Shown one piece after another: positions 12,954-25,833 of a DNA stretch of 64,000 nucleotides. A program made the position numbers and the translations under genes. Source of the DNA: Kuschelorhynchus macadamiae (taxonomy: Eukaryota; Arthropoda; Insecta; Coleoptera; Curculionidae). The notes under the pieces were generated by a model that was not told the DNA's origin, did not search any database, and was given only the letters and a program-made list of their open reading frames with translations. Position 1 is the first letter of the stretch, and every line of letters starts with the position of its first letter. Location of the stretch: the NCBI GenBank assembly GCA_030620095.1, contig JAUTXW010002178.1:22501-86500 (forward strand), written 5' to 3'.

Positions 12954-13157
12954 ACGGTCTCAGTAATCCGTACCCCGCATAGTCCGTAACACAATAGATC
13001 AATATAGCTACGCAGTAGATCGAACAAGACACGCCAAAGTTCAGTCCTCCCTAAATGGATGCTGGCTTTGAAAAGCCTTTGGAAAGCCTGCATCCATGCA
13101 AGAAATTAACGCGCAATGTTGCCAATTGTGTTGAGGAAGCCGGCAGGCGAGAGTAGC

Positions 13158-13198
13158 ATATAATTTGATTATATTGGCGCAATATAATCAAATTATAT
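13158..13198. repeat. Perfect 18-bp-arm hairpin
   Basis: Arm 13158-13175 (atataatttgattatatt) and arm 13181-13198 are exact reverse complements around a 5-base GC-rich loop (ggcgc). It lies inside the Tigger-like element. Function unknown; it may be the remnant of a small palindromic insertion. Confidence 0.8.
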
Positions 13199-13989
13199 AT
13201 TTTTGAAATCAGTAGAGAATGGTCTTTCATTAAAATAAACAAGATGCAGAGTATTCCATTAAAAAATATAAACGTAATTATTACCTACATTTTTTGTATT
13301 TACACTTTTTGTCTATCTTTGTTAATAAATAACTCTGTAGGTGGGTGTCAATATAATAACTAAGCTATAGATTTAAAACTGCTTTGTGATTTAAATAATA
13401 TTTAGCGTTATTTCTTTGATTTAGTTAGCTATTCAGGTTTTTGTGGGAATAAGTTTGTTTTCTATTAAATCTTCTAGAAACTTTATTTCAAGCTAACCTG
13501 TATCAAATTTCAACCCCAAAAATTAACAGCCAAATTCAATAGTACTTTTTTTAACTAAAAGTTCTCTTCTAATATTTAGTGATTGGAAACGCCGCGTCTT
13601 GTTCCCGTTCATGAGTCGAGGGTTAACGCACGAAATAATATAGTTTCGGCAAGCCAAGCATTGATCTCTCTGGACCGATTCAAGGCGTCCCATTTAAATA
13701 AGTTATCTATTGCGTAAGCAATAGCAACTGTAATTTTTTGGGCTTATTTCGTTAATCTGCACTGGCACTCTGTAATCCGTACTTTAAAATTGCCGCGTAA
13801 AAGGAATGGCTTTGTAGATGCTATACTGTAAAGTCGAAGCCGCGGCCGCTTTTGAGCACTTAGCGGTATCGGTACAATAAATAGTCTATAAAATACGACC
13901 GCGTTCCATTTTAACATACCTCCGCCTTTGGGGTAATTATTTGTGATCAAAACAAAATTTCAGTTAATATTTGACCTATTGCGAGTGCT

Positions 13990-15110
13990 AAAGGAAAATA
14001 TAAGTATAAAATATTGACAATTAAAGAGAAATGTGGGATATTAGAAATATTGGAACTTCGGCGTTGGAAAATCCATTATCATGGATATTAAGAAGAATGC
14101 TGATAAAATTCGAAGTTTTCCGTCATCAACGGTTGTGGGTCCTGGTAACAGAGAGACATTAAAAGAGTTTGAAAATCCACATATGGAAAAGGCACTCTAC
14201 GACGCGGATGAGTATGGTTTATTTTGGAAAATGTTATCTGAGAAAACCTTTATGCACGCTCAAGAAGCTTCAGCTCCTGAATGGAAGATTTCAACGGAAA
14301 GAATAACATTTATGCCTTGTAATTTTTTTGGTACACATAAACTACCTTTAGTTATTAAAAATTTTAGCTTTTAAAAATTTGACATTACCCGTAATATTAT
14401 GGGCAGCACAGATATATTTTTTTAGAAAGATTTCAGGATGTGTTTATTCCGAAAGTTAATGCTTACATGAAAATACTCAATTTACGTGTCAAGGCACTTC
14501 TTTTATTTGAGAATGTGCCTGGACATCCTACAACTGAGGACTTAACATCTGCTGTTGGCAGCATCCTATTCTCTTTTTACCTCTGAATTGCACCGCTCTT
14601 ATCCAACCAATAGACCAAAATATGATTCAGCAAATAAAAATAAAATACAGGCAAAAATGGTTACCTACTGTTGTATCTTCAGAAGAAGTTGTTGCCGTGT
14701 CGCTGAAAAAACAAAATTTGGGGATGTTATGTTCAGTTTGGTTGAAGCATGGGAATCAATTTCAACCCATAATATTGTCTCTTCTTAGAAAAAGCTTTGG
14801 ACACAATTGCCAGAAATTCTGATGACCAGTGGGATCCGCAGGATCATATCCTCTAATTAGGAACCACGAAGCTAATGTTTGTCATGAAGATCCTAGTGAC
14901 TGTGAAATAATAGACAAAGTATTTCACGAGGACAAGATCGATAAGGATGTCCAGATTTCCATCGCTGAACCAAATTCTAATAAAATTCATCATATCATAC
15001 TTTGGCGGTGACTTCTTTTAAAGTGGTTTAGAATGGGGCAAGCAGAACAATATTTTACCTCACGAACTTTTGCTGATGCGACATTTGCGGGACCGTGATA
15101 TTATTTTAAG
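13990..15110 (+). pseudogene. Tigger/pogo (jerky-like) transposase relic
   Basis: In order along the + strand, with frame changes: a psq-type helix-turn-helix remnant near 13994-14065 (reads KYKILTIKEKCGILEILE); a CENP-B-like linker from 14081 (STVVGPGN, LKEFENPH); then, fused directly after MEKALY, a DDE segment beginning DADEYGLFWKMLSEKT and TFMPCNFFGTHKLPL. About 100 residues usually present between these parts are missing. Next come KALLLFENVPGHP (catalytic Asp of the usual 'LDNAPxHP' replaced by Glu), NCTALIQP near 14585 and the C-terminal LPHELLLMRHLRDRD near 15055. Family knowledge: a DNA-binding, cut-and-paste transposase. At least three frameshifts or stops; not functional. Confidence 0.75.
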
Positions 15111-15486
15111 TACAAAAAGTAACACTCACAACAAAATTTTAGATTTATTTCAGTAAGTAAGTTTAATTTTGTACAATACAATGGTAATACATGTACATAT
15201 ACATTCGTACATACGTAATGTAATTATGTATTTATGTTTACGTATATATAATATGTGTGCCTACATCTGTGTTTATTTTTGGCTTTGTTTAGAAAGGTTG
15301 CGTTTTTGTTTGTTTTTAGAAAATTGTTTTCATTTAAAGCGTTTACATATTTTTATTTTATAATATGTCTGCATTTCATCCTTTTGGCTATTTTCTGTTT
15401 TCTTTTAACCTCGTTGGACCGTACAATTTGGTAGTAAGAATATCATCTCCTGACAATCTTTAATTCGGATTACCGAGACCATACTG

Positions 15487-15650
15487 TATATATAAATATG
15501 GCTTCCGGTTATCGGACAATGCAAAAACTCGGGATTCCCTTCGTTTGTCTGCGATAAACACACACTGGACGAGATTTTAACAGGACCTTAAATTCGCTCC
15601 GATTCTCACCAGCCGCACTACTTAGAGTGCGCTAGTATTTCAAATCTGAT
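15487..15650. other. Spacer between Tigger element and SINE-like repeats
   Basis: Contains 'ttccggttatcgg' near 15503, reminiscent of a pogo-type terminus, but no partner end was found. Confidence 0.3.
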
Positions 15651-15654
15651 TGTC

Positions 15655-16440
15655 AATAATTTGAGGTGTGATTTTAGGGCTTTAATCGACTTACGATTAT
15701 CGACGATCCTGGCCCAACCTAACGCTAACGGGATGGATCCACCTAACAATATAGGTTTTCAACAAACTCCTTGTTATAATATTGCACTGCCGCGCGCTTT
15801 CTTTACGGCACACCTACCAATCCTAACCTAACATAAGCCGCATTTTTATTAATTATAAGTTTTGTTCAAAAAACTAAAAAAGAGTCATCCACTTGAACGG
15901 GGTTTCGAGCACACATATGTTGCATCTAACTGAACATTCAATAAAACTTGTTTATACTCCGCGGAAATAAACGACGAACCAATGCCGTCGAAAATTTTAT
16001 CTTTACAATTTTTAATTTATAATTGTAAATTTTGTTGTTGAAATTTACAGGAGTTTAACCAGACCCAATGATATCGATTTCGAGTTTCGGAATCTTTATT
16101 TGAAGTTTGATTTTATGTCCTTAATGACAGTTTATAGCTTTAATGATGTTTTATCCACGAACCTGGCATAACCTAATGCTAACCGAACAGATCCACGTAA
16201 CGGAGTAGGTTTTGTTAAAAAATCCTTGTTTTAATATAACCTCGAAATTTTGTTAGCACACTACAACAAACCTAACCTAATACACGTTTTTATTAATTAT
16301 AAATTTTGTAAAAAAAAAAATCTTAAAAAAAGTCATCTGCCTAAACTGGTGTTCGAATACATTTGCCCTGCATACAAAGCCGAGTATCCTACCACCGAGC
16401 TAGGAAGCCCATGCTGAATATTCAACAAAATTTCTTTCTC
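15655..16440 (-). repeat. Two tandem copies of a tRNA-derived SINE-like repeat
   Basis: Two related units (about 15655-16020 and 16060-16440) share a block with 'cctaacctaa' followed by 'tttttattaattataa' (near 15830 and 16272) and a second shared block ending in a tRNA-like head. Read on the minus strand, the right unit begins with a recognisable tRNA-like sequence (16345-16413) and the left unit keeps only a B-box-like stretch (gctcgaaacccc, near 15905). A third copy is the host of the hAT insertion at 57640-57832 plus 63210-63260. Orientation and class follow from the Pol III boxes; inference. Confidence 0.6.
16345..16413 (-). other. tRNA-like head of a SINE (or tRNA pseudogene)
   Basis: On the minus strand it reads an A-box (tagctcggtggtagga), an anticodon-arm-like stretch (ctcggctttgtatgcag) and a degraded B-box (tgtattcgaacacc, expected ggttcgaatcc). 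The overall order and spacing look like tRNA-Ala. The acceptor stem does not pair and the B-box is mutated, so it is not a working tRNA gene. Confidence 0.55.
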
Positions 16441-17120
16441 ACTTATCGTTGCATAACAACCATGCGCGAAGCTTCGCAATCTATATCACAGTGGTCCGGC
16501 TATACTCTCGTCTGAAATTGTTGATATCTCGATGTTATCTATTTCATTTTTTTGTACTTACGCAACATCACTGAGTATAAATGTTCTCCAAATAGTCATT
16601 AGTAGTGTTTTTGTTCAGGGACCGAAGGGGCCAACAATGGCGGTAGAAGTAATGGAAATAATAAACATTTTTTTATCGCCAAGTGGTCGAAGTAGCGCCC
16701 TTTTCTCCAGTTTTGGGTAATTCTGGGCTGGGGTGAATAATTATGTATTTGGTGATTACATAATCCATATTCGCATTGGTATATTATTGTAATAAAAAGT
16801 TTTTATGTGCATTTAGTTTTTACAACCGTATAATCTAAACTGTAATTCTAGGAGAAAAACTTATACTTATTAAATTTTCTTCACATTTCCTTCATTATTA
16901 TTGATTAACAAAAATACTAGTATACTTACTTCTAAAATCACCCTGTAGAATATTAACAATAGTTTACTTATGTTTTTTTTAATTATGAATATTGAAAATG
17001 TTACAATAAAAGGCACCAAAATTTTATTATATTTATTTCATAATGGTACTTATCAACAAAATATATCGACCAAATTATATTTGGATACTGGATCGACTCG
17101 GCCGATACTTGGTGAAAATC
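16441..17120. other. AT-rich spacer, no gene recognised
   Basis: No protein or element similarity seen. The open frame at 16532-16720 has no recognisable features. Confidence 0.4.
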
Positions 17121-17201
17121 CATAACTTAGATTTATGGTACTAAGTAAAAACAAAACAATTTTTACTTAAAACTTCCACTATATTAAAAAGAAAATACTT
17201 C

Positions 17202-17242
17202 TCATGACATGTTTCGCCAACACTGTGGCTTCTTCAGATGAT
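17202..17242 (-). ncRNA. Hammerhead-ribozyme-like motif in PLE left arm
   Basis: On the minus strand: CTGAAGA, one extra A, stem GCCA-cagtgt-TGGC, then GAAA-CATG-TC, flanked by TCAT/ATGA that pair as a short helix I. The core CUGANGA...GAAA...UH and the palindromic CATG in place of a normal helix III match the minimal, dimer-type hammerheads known in Penelope-like retroelements. The extra A between core and stem II is a deviation. Activity untested. Confidence 0.5.
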
Positions 17243-17329
17243 ACAATTAGAATAAAGTAAAATATTTTATACCTAGTGTTTTTTCCATGTTTACTTAAAT
17301 CTGTTTCAACAAAACGTATTTAATAGAGG

Positions 17330-17655
17330 CGAATTGATCAGGTCACTTTGACCGTTAAGTAACAAACCTGTGTGTTTAAGTTTATTTATTTCTAAAGATT
17401 CTAGAAATTCGATTTTGTGCCTTTCTTTTCTGTATATAAAACTTTAAAATTGTTATTAAAATGATGATTACAATTAATTAAATGAGAAGCATATTTAGGT
17501 CTGTCATCACCCTTGACAAAGCACTTATAATGCTCATTTATCCTCTTCTCGAAACTTCTACCTGTCTGTCCTATATACGTTTTTGGGCAATCTTTACAAG
17601 TTAATTTATAGACGCCTGATATTTTACTTCTCATTAAATTAATTGTAATCATCAT
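17330..17655 (-). pseudogene. PLE GIY-YIG endonuclease domain, C-terminal fragment
   Basis: Reads SGVYKLTCKDCPKTYIGQTG, then RSFEKRINEHYKCF and YASHLINCNHHF. The motif pair 'GVYKL ... YIGQTGRSFEKRINEH' is the GIY-YIG nuclease signature with the CxxC-type insert (CKDCPK) usual in Penelope-like elements, where it nicks target DNA for reverse transcription. The upstream reverse transcriptase is absent. The frame breaks after KSNF, but one base over the conserved tail continues (FLESLEINKLKHTG, then LLLN), so a single-base frameshift is visible. The upstream end lies in the fold-back junction. Confidence 0.75.
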
Positions 17656-20057
17656 TTTAATAACAATTTTAAAGTTTAATATACAGAAAAGAAAGGCATA
17701 AAATTGAATTTCTAGAATCTTTAGAAATAAATAAACTTAAACACACAGGGGTGCGATTTTGCACTTATCATTTCGTTAGTTAACGAAAATTTTCTCCGTT
17801 CGGAGAGCTGTTCGGCATGACAATCGGATTTTCCGATCCTGGTTTGTTAAACATCAACCTACTACTAAAGCCGCCATTTTCCCAATCTGTCAGTTCTTGA
17901 GTTTTTGATAATATCTAAATTTACTGGTTACTGCCTTGGAGTTTCATTACGTAAGATAAAAAGTAGTTTTGATTACTTGAAAGCTAAGCCATGATATATT
18001 AGAATATGCATCATACCGTAAATAATCAACAGATGCCAAAATATTCAAGAAAATCATGAAGACATGGAAACTCCAAATAGGCAGCGAAGATACGAAACTC
18101 TTATTTTAACAAGGTAAGCTAATCTGTTTAAAAAATATTATCTATGTCATATTATTACGAAACCTGTATATTTTATGAATCATTATTTTTAATTCAGTGA
18201 ATTCTTCTTTCTTGATCATTTTGTTAGAAGTACGGGAAAACATAAAACGCTATCCTCAAAATGTACGTCTTTTGAAGAAATATTTAACAAAGTTGTGAAT
18301 ATTCAGTTTAAATATTAATTACATTATTTGCTATATGGTACAAAATTCTATATTACGTATTTTATTTTTAAAAGAAAAGGGACCTATGTTAATATGTATT
18401 CCATTTATTCTAATCCAGCACCGCGGCTGTTATGCAACCACGTAAACATCATACATTTATCCGCCTTTGAAACGGGGCGCGCCTTCCATAGAAAAATAAT
18501 ATAATAATATAGGCGAAATGCGTTCTTCGGGAGAACAAAGCGTTTTAAACTTAGAGTAAGAATAAAAATCTTACTCTAGGTTGTAATTGCCCGTTGTTAC
18601 TGGGGAATGGCCCTCCCTATTTTAAGAATAGGTAGTATTTTATTTATTTTGGTCTCTCGTAACTTAACTTTTTTAATTCACAGATACACAGTAAACAAGT
18701 CGAACAGCTGATGGATCACTTGCGGAAACATAACAGTGGTTTAATAATGGTGTATTTAAGTATTGCAAAATTGAACATAAATACCAGTAACTAGGAACCA
18801 ATTTAAGAATAATATTTTCTATTGATGGAAAGACTAAAGAAGCAATAAGGGCAGTTGAATCTCGATTATTATAATACTGTTACAGGTAGGCATGAATTTG
18901 TATATTTTTAAGCAAATAGAATGTACTTGCTAAAATTATATTTTATTGTCTATGTCGAGGTCTATGTATAACTTGTAAACAAAAGTATTCCTTAACAGGT
19001 ATTATCAAAGAAAATTTATAGTGGAAGCTATTATTTTCTTTGGTATTATATATTTTCACTGTTGAGGGCGAAATGAAATAATCTTTGTTTTTCTTTAAAA
19101 GAACTATAGTTGGAATTATATAATGTTATAATTATTAGAGTAGGGAAATAATTAGTTATATTATATTACACAGTATGTGGTGTATGGCACATTTATTGAT
19201 TATAGCAATATTTTTATTTTTTTGCAGAATATGACCCTAAAAAGAAGGGAATGATACAAGAAATGATGTCAAGTATTTGATACAGTATTTTCCGAAGCAC
19301 AATTACAAATTCCTCGATAAGCTATTTTGTTGATTCAAATTTGAACTCGACCATTTTGATTGTAGAAGATATATACCTGTGTAAGTATTAATTGTGATTA
19401 TTTTTTTTTTATAAAGAAACTTACTATAATATTAGACTTAAACAGATTAGGCTAGTATAATTCATAAGCTTATGTTTAGCAAAGTCTACTGCAAAACATA
19501 ACTATGAGTTCGTTATTATAACAAATTATCAGTTTACAGTATCAAACAGAATTTAACACTTGAAACCTTGTTTAATTTGACTAATTGTTTTTGCACTGAT
19601 ATTCTCTCGGAAAACAGCAGCAAGATAATGCATAACAACTCAACTGATGAATGGTGCACTTATTTTTTTATTATGTCATCCATTAAACTTTGTGCTAGAC
19701 ACCTCATTATGTTTTATATGTTTGTCTAATTTCTTACAGTGTGATACAAATATGTTTGAAGTGTTTGTTTTTCCTTAGGTTTTGCTAATTGCAATTTTTA
19801 ATGTGTATTTTTAAATTAATCTTTTGTTCAAAGTTTCACATCACAATAAAAATATTCTATTTAAAAAAATAACTATTATATGACTTAATAAGTTCATTAT
19901 GTTTAATAGAATTTATTTGTTTATTCCTTTCTAAAATTGTACAGGATGCCTGATTATATTTTAAATGGTACGTACCCTAGAGGCCTTATGCTATGAGTTA
20001 TCAGAAAACTTTAAATACAAATGTTTTTGGGTTTGAACAAAATCATCATTCATTAAT

Positions 20058-20252
20058 CATTCTTGCCAATTATAAATATACTAGGTTTAAACTTTATCTC
20101 TAAAGATAATAGAGAAATTTTAGAAAAACCCTGCCATAAGAGGCAATGTGTAAGAGATTTGCTTCTTATAATAGGGTTTTTCTTAAATTTCTTGATTATC
20201 TTTAGAGATAAAGGTCTTAAACCTAGTCCATTATTAATAATCAGCAAGAAGA
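20058..20252. mobile_element. Palindromic fold-back MITE
   Basis: The left arm (ttcttgccaattataaata, then ctaggtttaaactttatc) and right arm are reverse complements over ~95 bp with small differences, meeting near 20150. Open frames on both strands here simply mirror each other. A partial relative (gataatctttaaagataaag) lies at 22190-22260. It sits inside the 8.15-kb element. Confidence 0.7.
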
Positions 20253-21413
20253 GACCATTTGAGGTGTATTATACAGGGTGTGCCTTTTAAAATACCGCAG
20301 TCGATGCCCATTTGCTAAATTTCCGATTATCTTTTGTTTGTTTTTCTTGTAAATTGACCAAACCTAAACACTTTTATATTTAAAGTTTTTTGATAACTCA
20401 TAATAAAGTCTCTAGGGTTCTGTTTAAAATATAACCAAAAATCCTGTACATAAAATCTGTATAAAATATCAGATGTGTTAAAAATAAAAAAAAACTACAT
20501 TAATATACATAAAGTAACAAAAGTGAACCAAACTTAATTTTAGAGAAAAAATTATACACCATATACATTATACCTATATCATGAAGAAACCTTATTTTTT
20601 GTAAGTTAACTGTGTTTACCATTTTTGACCAGAAGAGGTTATTTCAAATCCATTATTATGTAATTCTGGGATACCTTGTTAGGTACTGGAATAAACTAGG
20701 TTGCTAAAAGTACATTTTGTAAGGATTTATTAAATATTTATACAGGATGTCCCAAAAATGTTGTATAAGGTGCAGCTGCTGTTTTTTTATTATGGACTAT
20801 TTTATTTTATTAAAGAACAAAACGTCTGGTTTATATGCAATTTGGTAAACTGAGGTTTAATACCTTAAAAAAGACTATACATGAATTTGTAATTCGTTTT
20901 GTTTAAAATTTTATTTTTTAAACTTCAATTTACTTGAAACATCTCTATGTTGCCTTTTTTAATCATATCAAATAAAGTATAACTGACTTAAGTCTATGAA
21001 AATTAAGATTACTCACAGTGAAAACTGTATTTTGTAACAAGAAACATTTTTTTCTCGATTTTTTCTTCAGAATAACTTTATTTTATAAATTCAATTCTGT
21101 CTCTATTTTGTAAGATTTGGCGGTGATCATGGTATCTATTGTTCAGAAAGTCAAGAACTACAACATATATAAAATGTAGGGAATTTCCCTCAAGCTAGTT
21201 TTATAAGATTTATGTGTAGTCCTAGTAGCTACCTCGCAATTCACCCTTTCTTATAGGCTTTGTTTAGTATAATTTTTAGAATACCTAGTGGCATTGTGGA
21301 TTGTGACGTATAAATGACGAACTTGAAGATGGAAATTTGTCGACAATATTCAGATCTCAATTTTTGTCCAACAAAAATTAACATATTTAGTTACGGTTTT
21401 CGACACTCTCTAG

Positions 21414-21649
21414 CAGGCGCGTAACTAAGGGGGGCATAGGGGAGGTGATGTCTTTTTTTTTTTGGGATATTGCATGGGCGCCCGCAGAACCATAACTGAT
21501 GAAAAAAAAACCAAAAAAGGTCATGCATAGTCCATTTGGTATATACCTAAATGTAATTTATATATGTAATATAAAATATTTACATTTTCCAGGGGAGGCA
21601 AGCGTCCCCCTTCCCCCCATTCAGTAACAGGAGTCTAGGGACGCCCCTA
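21414..21649. mobile_element. hAT-type MITE
   Basis: Starts CAGGCGCGTAACTAAGGGG and ends GGGACGCCCCTA, short inverted ends of hAT type related to those of the hAT element at 57833-63209. Flanks ctctctag (left) and cggtctag (right) are a 6/8 match consistent with an old 8-bp target duplication. No coding capacity. Confidence 0.6.
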
Positions 21650-24289
21650 CGGTCTAGCACTAAGTTTATAGCCTAGAGGATGTTAATGCAGGTCTTCAAT
21701 AAGTTGTTTTACAGAGTGTTTTGTAAAACACTTGTAAAAAAAAGTTTTCCTTGTTTTTTTTTTTAATTCTTTAGTTTTTTTTTGTACAGGTTGTTTTCAA
21801 CGAAATTGTAAATTTTTTTTAAACATATTTTTTTTTCTCAACTTTTGTATCCCTTATACTATTATTTCTTACCTCAGTTATGAATAAAGGTAATGTCTCT
21901 AAATTTATAAATGCGACTGTTGTACAGGGCTTTCATTTATATTTTGACACCTAGTTACATCTTTAATTATAGAAAATTTAAAAAAAAACTTTAATTTCAA
22001 AATTTGTAGGATTATTCCTGTATTATGGTCTGAGAATATCAAATATTTCTAAAAATTATTGAAAAGTAGCAAAAACTACATAACATGGATTTTTTAAATG
22101 CGACACCTTGAATATTATTATCTCATTAAATTAGTCTTTTCATACCGATTATAAATATATGAGTTCAGAGAGAGAGAGAGGACTAATATCTTTGCCTCTT
22201 ATGAAATGGCTTTTATCAATTTTTTGGATAATCTTTAAAGATAAAGGTACCAAACCTGATATAATTGCTAACTTCAGATTCATTTAATGTTGCATTAAAT
22301 GGGGCCAGCTAAAAAAAAATATAGGTTATGTAATTTCTTCTATTGAGTAATATTTTGTATTCTTAGAAGATAATAGTGAAAAAATCCTACAATTATTGTG
22401 TTTTTATTTTCTATAGTTAAAGCTGTATTTAGATGTCAAAATATAAATAAAAACATTATACTTATAAAAAACTGTTTTGCATATTTTTTTACTTTGAACT
22501 AACTTCAAACTCATCATTAGAATTCATTAATATCTATGTAAATTTAAATAATAACAGACCTTTTTACCATTATTTAATAATTTTCATTAATTTTTAAACT
22601 CTCAAATGACCTTTTGATCTGATGGATCATGAAAGTTAGTTTAAAGTAAAAAGTTCACAATAGAATGGGGTAAGAAACAATTGTTTGATGCATACGGGAA
22701 CTGAGAAAAACAACACATCCAGAAAAATTTACATTTTGGTGAAAACACCCTTTATATAAAAAAATGTTTTGGTATTCAGGTGTGAATTATCCTGGGTAGA
22801 AAAGAACAATATAATATTTCGTTTTGTAATAGTCATAGTGTGTGTATAAACATTTTGTGAAAATGACAAGGGCTTAGATAATACTCTGTGTAACAGATTT
22901 CTTGTGGCCTTTTGCATTTTCGAAGCGAGAAATCCAACATATAGTGCTAGGCGTTATCGAAACTCAATATATAAATTCTGGTTGAAAATTAGTAAACTTG
23001 AATTTTGTCTACAAATTTGGACATCAGTACCTAAAATTAATTAATTAATGTAGGGGTTATGGTTATATTGAATAAAAAAAATTGGGTTGAGGTACTATAC
23101 ATGCTGTTGGTTACAAACACAAGTTTAAAAAGCCATATTTATATGGATACTCTTCATATTTTCTTAAGGGGAATATGCTTCTTAAGTATTGCTTTTAATT
23201 TTTAACGAAAATTGGAAATATACCTATTTTATCAATAACGAAGTTTTTTTAATAGCATATTTACAGCTGATTTTTCGAAAAGCAATTTTTTTACAATATT
23301 TTTTCTTCTTTTTAGGTATTTCAAGTCACAGTGTGAGTCCTTTGGACCCTTTGTAAAAGAAAATGGTGTGTACTTACATATCACCAGAAATCAGCAGCAA
23401 TGGAAACTAATTTCAGCTTGTAACAACTTGAACAATAAAAACATGTCCAATTGTAATATTTTTTTATTTAGTGACAAATATAGAATTGATTTTCACTATA
23501 AAATATCGCAACACATTTAAAAAAAAATTAAAGAAATTCCAGTCAATTTCGGAATAATTAAAATTCATTTATATCTTGAAGATTTATGACTATACTTAAA
23601 TCTAAAAAAATAATTATATCTAGGCGTTTTATAGATACAGATTTACAGGGATATAGAAAGTTAGAGATTGATACCATTATGAAATTAGTTATGGGTGGTA
23701 TTATATATGAATCTTTAAACAAATTTCCAAAAGTTAAGGTATGAACGTAGAAATATTTATTTTTCAGTTCCAACTGTTTCTTTTGGTAGTTATGTAAACT
23801 CTCCAAACGTCAATTTTTAGACGATAAAATTACTCTATTAGGTATAGGATCAACTGTGCAGTAATTTTATTATTTTTAATGCAATGAAAAAAATGCAAAG
23901 TAAATTTTCTTCTTCACAATCATATGGTAATTATCAGTATCTTTGAAATATATAGAGAGTGACAAAATATCTATTTTTATTAAATGAATACTATTTTTTA
24001 CACCTATGAAAAGCTAAAAAATATCTTTCCAAAAAACTTCATGCCAAATTTTCTGATATACCCACCTATGATATTTAAAAAACTAAAATTAATACCTTCC
24101 TGCAAATGGCCATATTATTTTTGAATATTTAAATTTCGTAACAGTTACAAATAGAGTATTTCTTAAAAGGGCTTCTTTATACAGAACATTCCATGTAAAA
24201 AATTACACTGTGTGTAATATTTTTTAGTACGAGAAATAATAAAAATATTAGAGAGGGACTACTTTAGATGGTAATCAATTTCCCTGTAC

Positions 24290-24610
24290 AGATTGTCTGC
24301 ATATTCAAATAATTTATTAGGCCGTCATTTACTTTTGTCATACAAGATTCGGACTAAAATTTTACCAGTCTGTCTCTGTTTCTCACTTGAGTTTTATGCA
24401 ATTTTATTTCATTAGGCCGCTATTTTGTTTCGCCATATTCTATATACCAAAATGTTTCCATTCCGTTGAAAACTTAAATTCAACTGGATAAGTAGTTTTC
24501 AAGCTATGCTGCGTACAGACAGACTGACAGAAGTGGGAAAACATGGGGCCCAAGCACCCTAAAATGCAAAGTTCTGCAAAATTTTAAAGGGTTAATTTTT
24601 CATTTTTTAC
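24290..24610 (+). repeat. Short copy of the ~140-bp repeat family
   Basis: Two array units ('taggccgctattttgtttcg') followed by the tail module 'acagacagactgacag' near 24515. It lies within the 8.15-kb TIR element, so the repeat family inserted after or travelled with it. Confidence 0.65.
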
Positions 24611-25833
24611 TCTTTTAAACTGATCTAAATGCTGGTGGTTGCCCTTCTTCAATAAGGACTTTTATTTATTTTAAACTTTATAATTAAATGGTAAAAGTAT
24701 TAACTTCTATTTGTTTATTTTTCTAATGATTTAATAAATCCTATTATGTATTTTAATAATTTTAACACAGAATAAGTGTGTAACTTATTTTATTAAGACC
24801 ATATTACCATTTTATTAAAAATCGTCCTAAAATAAACAATACATTTGGAAAAATAAAAAACATATTCTTATTACCAATTCATTAGATAAATATAGAAAAC
24901 AAATGTATTAGAAATTAAAGTTGGAAGTTTAATTTTGAAAAAATATTTAATTCAGAATAAATATAACATTTTGACTAGTGTGTCTAAAACTAGTCCACTC
25001 TAATAGAGATATGTATCCATTTATCACTACAGTACATTGAATTTGTAGACAATAAAGAAAAAAAACTTAAGCTCTCTCAAAATATGGCTTACTAAAGTAT
25101 TCAACAATTGTCTGTTAAAATTATTAGATTTTAGTTTAATGTTGATTCTTTAACAAATGTTTGCTTAGTGTCCTATTTATTTAAAAAGGTGTTATGTATC
25201 TTAAAATAGTTTTTTCCTACCTCGAAATACCTGACAGTGTCTTTAAGAATATCATATTCTCTAATGTCTCTAAAATATCTGGAAATACAAGTGCAAAAAT
25301 ATTATATTACGCCTTTATAATAAGGTATAATAACATTAAAATCTGTTCTGGAAGAGCACAATATAATATCCACTAAAATGTTCACTTTTTTCACTGCACT
25401 CACATGTAGCGATTAATTAAAGTCAAATTTAGGTCTCTTGAAATCACCACTTATTTGTTAACTTCTGTTTTATTAGAATATTAGTAAGTATTAGGTACAA
25501 TGTTATTCACCATCACCAATTGATGCCAACAATGCTGCTATATCTTCCATTTTAGAAGTATAACAAACACAAGTATTAAGGATCTCCAGGCAGACCTTAG
25601 TAGCTTCAGATTTTTAACTCTTCATCACCTTTTAATTATTTCCAAAATAATAAAGTATACTTAATTAATTAGGCCAAACAAATGTGTCGTGTTTTGCTCA
25701 ACGTCAACAAAATAATTTTAAGGTTAACAGTAATTGTCAAATCGTAATGAAAAACTGGCCTACTTGACGTCAAAAAATACATGCAATTTTTCATTTAAGA
25801 AATGGATGCTACTTCCAACCTTTGTCAGTTGTT

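Larger units (their letters stand above)
12955..15486 (+). mobile_element. Tigger/pogo-type DNA transposon, decayed
   Basis: The right end (cggattaccgagaccatactg, then TA at 15487-15488) is the reverse complement of a pogo-type terminus CAGTATGGTCTCGGTAATCC. The left end at 12955 is the same sequence lacking four bases (C-GGTCTCAGTAATCCG), preceded by TA at 12953-12954. A TA target duplication fits the pogo group. Between the ends lies a relic of a pogo/jerky-like transposase (see 13990-15110). Inferred to be long dead: frameshifts, stops and an internal deletion. Confidence 0.75.
17121..17747 (-). mobile_element. Penelope-like retroelement (PLE), fold-back copy, left portion
   Basis: The minus strand carries a GIY-YIG endonuclease relic followed by a 3' region. 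From about 17625 to 17747 the same 3' region starts again on the + strand as an exact-looking inverted copy (compare 17458-17490 with 17628-17660). The + copy is interrupted at 17748 by the 8.15-kb TIR element and resumes at 25898. Inverted and partial-tandem arrangements are typical of PLEs (family knowledge). Confidence 0.7.

Noticed and set aside
16345..16413. A functional tRNA gene
   Set aside because: A-box present, but the B-box is mutated and the acceptor stem does not pair; treated as a SINE head or pseudogene.
20053..20290. Open frames on both strands around 20053-20290
   Set aside because: The region is a palindromic MITE, so both frames mirror one another with no coding features.
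18064..23520. A multi-exon gene inside the 8.15-kb TIR element
   Set aside because: Some splice signals and open stretches fit in phase, but no chain of exons could be built and no protein family recognised; kept only as a lead in the findings.
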